A stretch of DNA of 25,660 nucleotides from Chloroflexota bacterium (GTDB lineage: Bacteria > Chloroflexota > Chloroflexia > Thermomicrobiales > UBA6265), in assembly GCA_019348515.1 (NCBI GenBank), contig JAHWJF010000001.1, positions 2,692 through 28,351 on the forward strand, given 5' to 3'. A program made the position numbers and the translations under genes. A model generated the notes under the pieces. It saw only the letters and a program-made list of their open reading frames with translations. It made no database searches and was not told where the DNA came from. Below, piece after piece: positions 24,466 through 25,660 of this stretch (the first letter of the stretch is position 1; each line of letters opens with the position of its first letter).

Positions 24466-25416
24466 GTGATTGCATACATCATCCGCCGCCTGCTGCTCCT
24501 CATTCCGGTGCTCCTGATCGTCGGCATGGTCGTCTTTACTCTAATGCATCTCACCCCCGGCGACCCCGCTTCGGTCATGCTGGGACGGGAAGCAACGCAG
24601 GAGCAAAAGGACGCGCTGCGAGAGCGGCTCGGTCTTGATGAGCCGATACCGGTTCAGTTCATCAATTGGTTCGGGAGCGCGCTGCGGCTCGATTTCGGTG
24701 ATTCGCTCTTCATCGGGAAGCCGGTAACACAGGCATTGCTCGATCGAGCCGAGCCGACCGGCTTGCTCGCCCTCTACTCGCTGACGTTCGCGATCGTCAT
24801 CGCCATCCCGGCCGGGGTAATTGCCGCGGTGCGAGCCAACTCACTCCTCGATCGGCTGCTGATGGTGGTGTCGATCAGTGGCGTGGCGATTCCCAGTTTC
24901 TTTTTCGGCATCCTGTTGATCCTGCTCTTCGCCGTCGTCCTCGGATGGCTGCCATCCGGCGGATACGTCGACATCGGCGAAAATCCCATCCAGCATTTCA
25001 AGTACATGCTCTTGCCAACCCTTACCCTGGGCTTCTCCGCGGCCGGGCTGCTGGCACGCCTGGTGCGGTCGACCATGCTCGACGTACTCAATGAAGACTA
25101 CGTGCGCACCGCCTACTCTAAAGGTCTGGAAGAGCGGCACGTGGTGCTGGCGCACGCCTTTCGCAACGCGTTGATTCCCGTCCTGACGATCGTCGGCGTG
25201 ACGTTTGCCGGCATGCTCGGCGGCGCCGTGGTGATCGAGACGGTCTTCAACATCCCGGGGTTGGGTCGGCTGCTGGTGCAGAGCGTGACCCGCCGAGATA
25301 TCCCGGTAGTGCAGGGTGCCGTGATGACGGTGGCCGCGATCGAAGTCCTGGTGATGCTGCTCGTCGACCTGCTGTACGTTTATGTCGATCCGAGAATTCG
25401 CTATGGCGCTGACTGA
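24466..25416 (+). CDS. ABC transporter permease, DppB/OppB family
   Basis: Inner-membrane subunit of the peptide-type importer, 316 aa, about six membrane segments. It begins in the classic way (IAYIIRRLLLLIPVLLIVG), with the LTPGDPASVMLG block near 29-40 and DEPIPVQFINWFGSAL near 59-74. The cytoplasmic EAA loop is clear near residues 221-240 (KGLEERHVVLAHAFRNALIP), followed by ETVFNIPGLGRLL. The GTG start at 24466 is chosen because GGAG lies eight bases upstream and the N-terminus matches the family. Its last 14 bases overlap the next gene. Confidence 0.92.
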   Translation: MIAYIIRRLLLLIPVLLIVGMVVFTLMHLTPGDPASVMLGREATQEQKDALRERLGLDEPIPVQFINWFGSALRLDFGDSLFIGKPVTQALLDRAEPTGLLALYSLTFAIVIAIPAGVIAAVRANSLLDRLLMVVSISGVAIPSFFFGILLILLFAVVLGWLPSGGYVDIGENPIQHFKYMLLPTLTLGFSAAGLLARLVRSTMLDVLNEDYVRTAYSKGLEERHVVLAHAFRNALIPVLTIVGVTFAGMLGGAVVIETVFNIPGLGRLLVQSVTRRDIPVVQGAVMTVAAIEVLVMLLVDLLYVYVDPRIRYGAD

Positions 25417-25660
25417 AGCCCTCGATGCAGCGCACCGCCCCTCGGCGAAGAAACAGAGCCCGTTCCGACTTTCGTCGATCACGCCGTCGTCCAAATACTA
25501 TTGGGTTCGCCTGCTGCTGGAAAATCCGGCCGTTGTCGCGAGCCTCTGCTTTCTGCTGCTGATGTTGGTGCTGGCCCTGCTGGCGCCGGTTATCGCGCCG
25601 TTCGACCCAAACTTCGTCAATCCGGCCGATCGCCTCGATCCCCCGTCGTCGAGATACTGG
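25403..25660 (+). CDS. ABC transporter permease, DppC/OppC family (3' end cut by the window)
   Basis: The first 86 codons of the partner permease are present. They contain a basic hydrophilic N-terminus, then a hydrophobic segment (about residues 44-66, AVVASLCFLLLMLVLALLAPVI is longer than needed for one helix), and the DppC-typical PFDPNFVNPADRLDPPSSRYW start of the extracytoplasmic part is split by the window end. The ATG lies inside the last codons of the DppB-like gene (14-base overlap), so the two are translationally coupled. The ATPase genes of this importer, if present, lie beyond the window. Confidence 0.85.
   Translation, partial: MALTEALDAAHRPSAKKQSPFRLSSITPSSKYYWVRLLLENPAVVASLCFLLLMLVLALLAPVIAPFDPNFVNPADRLDPPSSRYW

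Overview
The window looks like a chromosomal segment of a high-GC bacterium, most plausibly a Chloroflexota member of the Thermomicrobia/Sphaerobacter type. The basis is indirect: GC-rich codon use, many solute transporters with twin-arginine or plain Sec-type signal peptides rather than lipoboxes, a Pro/Thr/Ala-rich secreted protein with calcium-type repeats, and MEP-pathway isoprenoid synthesis. A 16S or marker-gene search would be needed to fix the taxon. No rRNA, tRNA, CRISPR array, transposase or phage gene was found.

Layout. (1) 1-4751: a membrane/Rieske fusion protein (+) meets, tail to tail, a three-gene inositol-catabolism operon on the minus strand (iolG-iolB-iolD). (2) 4752-6227: an intergenic spacer with a GGCTATC heptamer array, then a secreted cupin-like protein ending in four calcium-binding (thrombospondin-3-like) repeats. 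(3) 6471-7493: ispH, a housekeeping gene of isoprenoid synthesis. (4) 7542-13023: a complete hydrophobic-amino-acid (HAAT/Liv-type) ABC importer operon, binding protein-livH-livM-livG-livF, with a near-consensus promoter and a hairpin-rich leader. (5) 13148-18423: a second complete Liv-type importer on the minus strand, in a different gene order (binding protein-livG-livF-livH-livM), convergent with the first. (6) 18777-20314: a uronate-dehydrogenase-like SDR and a convergent thiol-dioxygenase-like cupin, separated by a short repeat-rich segment that overlaps both stop codons. (7) 20618-22450: two abutting fumarylacetoacetate-hydrolase-family paralogues. (8) 22656-25660: the start of a peptide/nickel-type (SBP_bac_5) ABC importer: binding protein, DppB-like permease, and the truncated start of a DppC-like permease.

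How it fits together. This is a catabolic and uptake region: three independent ABC importers stand beside enzymes for inositol breakdown (IolG oxidises myo-inositol, IolD opens the ring of the trione intermediate, IolB isomerises 5-deoxyglucuronate), uronate oxidation and cleavage of acylpyruvate-like compounds. iolE, iolC, iolJ and a dedicated inositol importer are not in the window.

The most interesting signals are non-coding. Each of the three importers carries a stable hairpin directly between the binding-protein gene and the next gene. Both Liv operons appear to have leaders with consecutive hairpins. Two intergenic spacers carry short tandem repeats with inverted partners about 100 bp away. 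No clearly new protein system is visible; the protein-coding content belongs to recognisable families.
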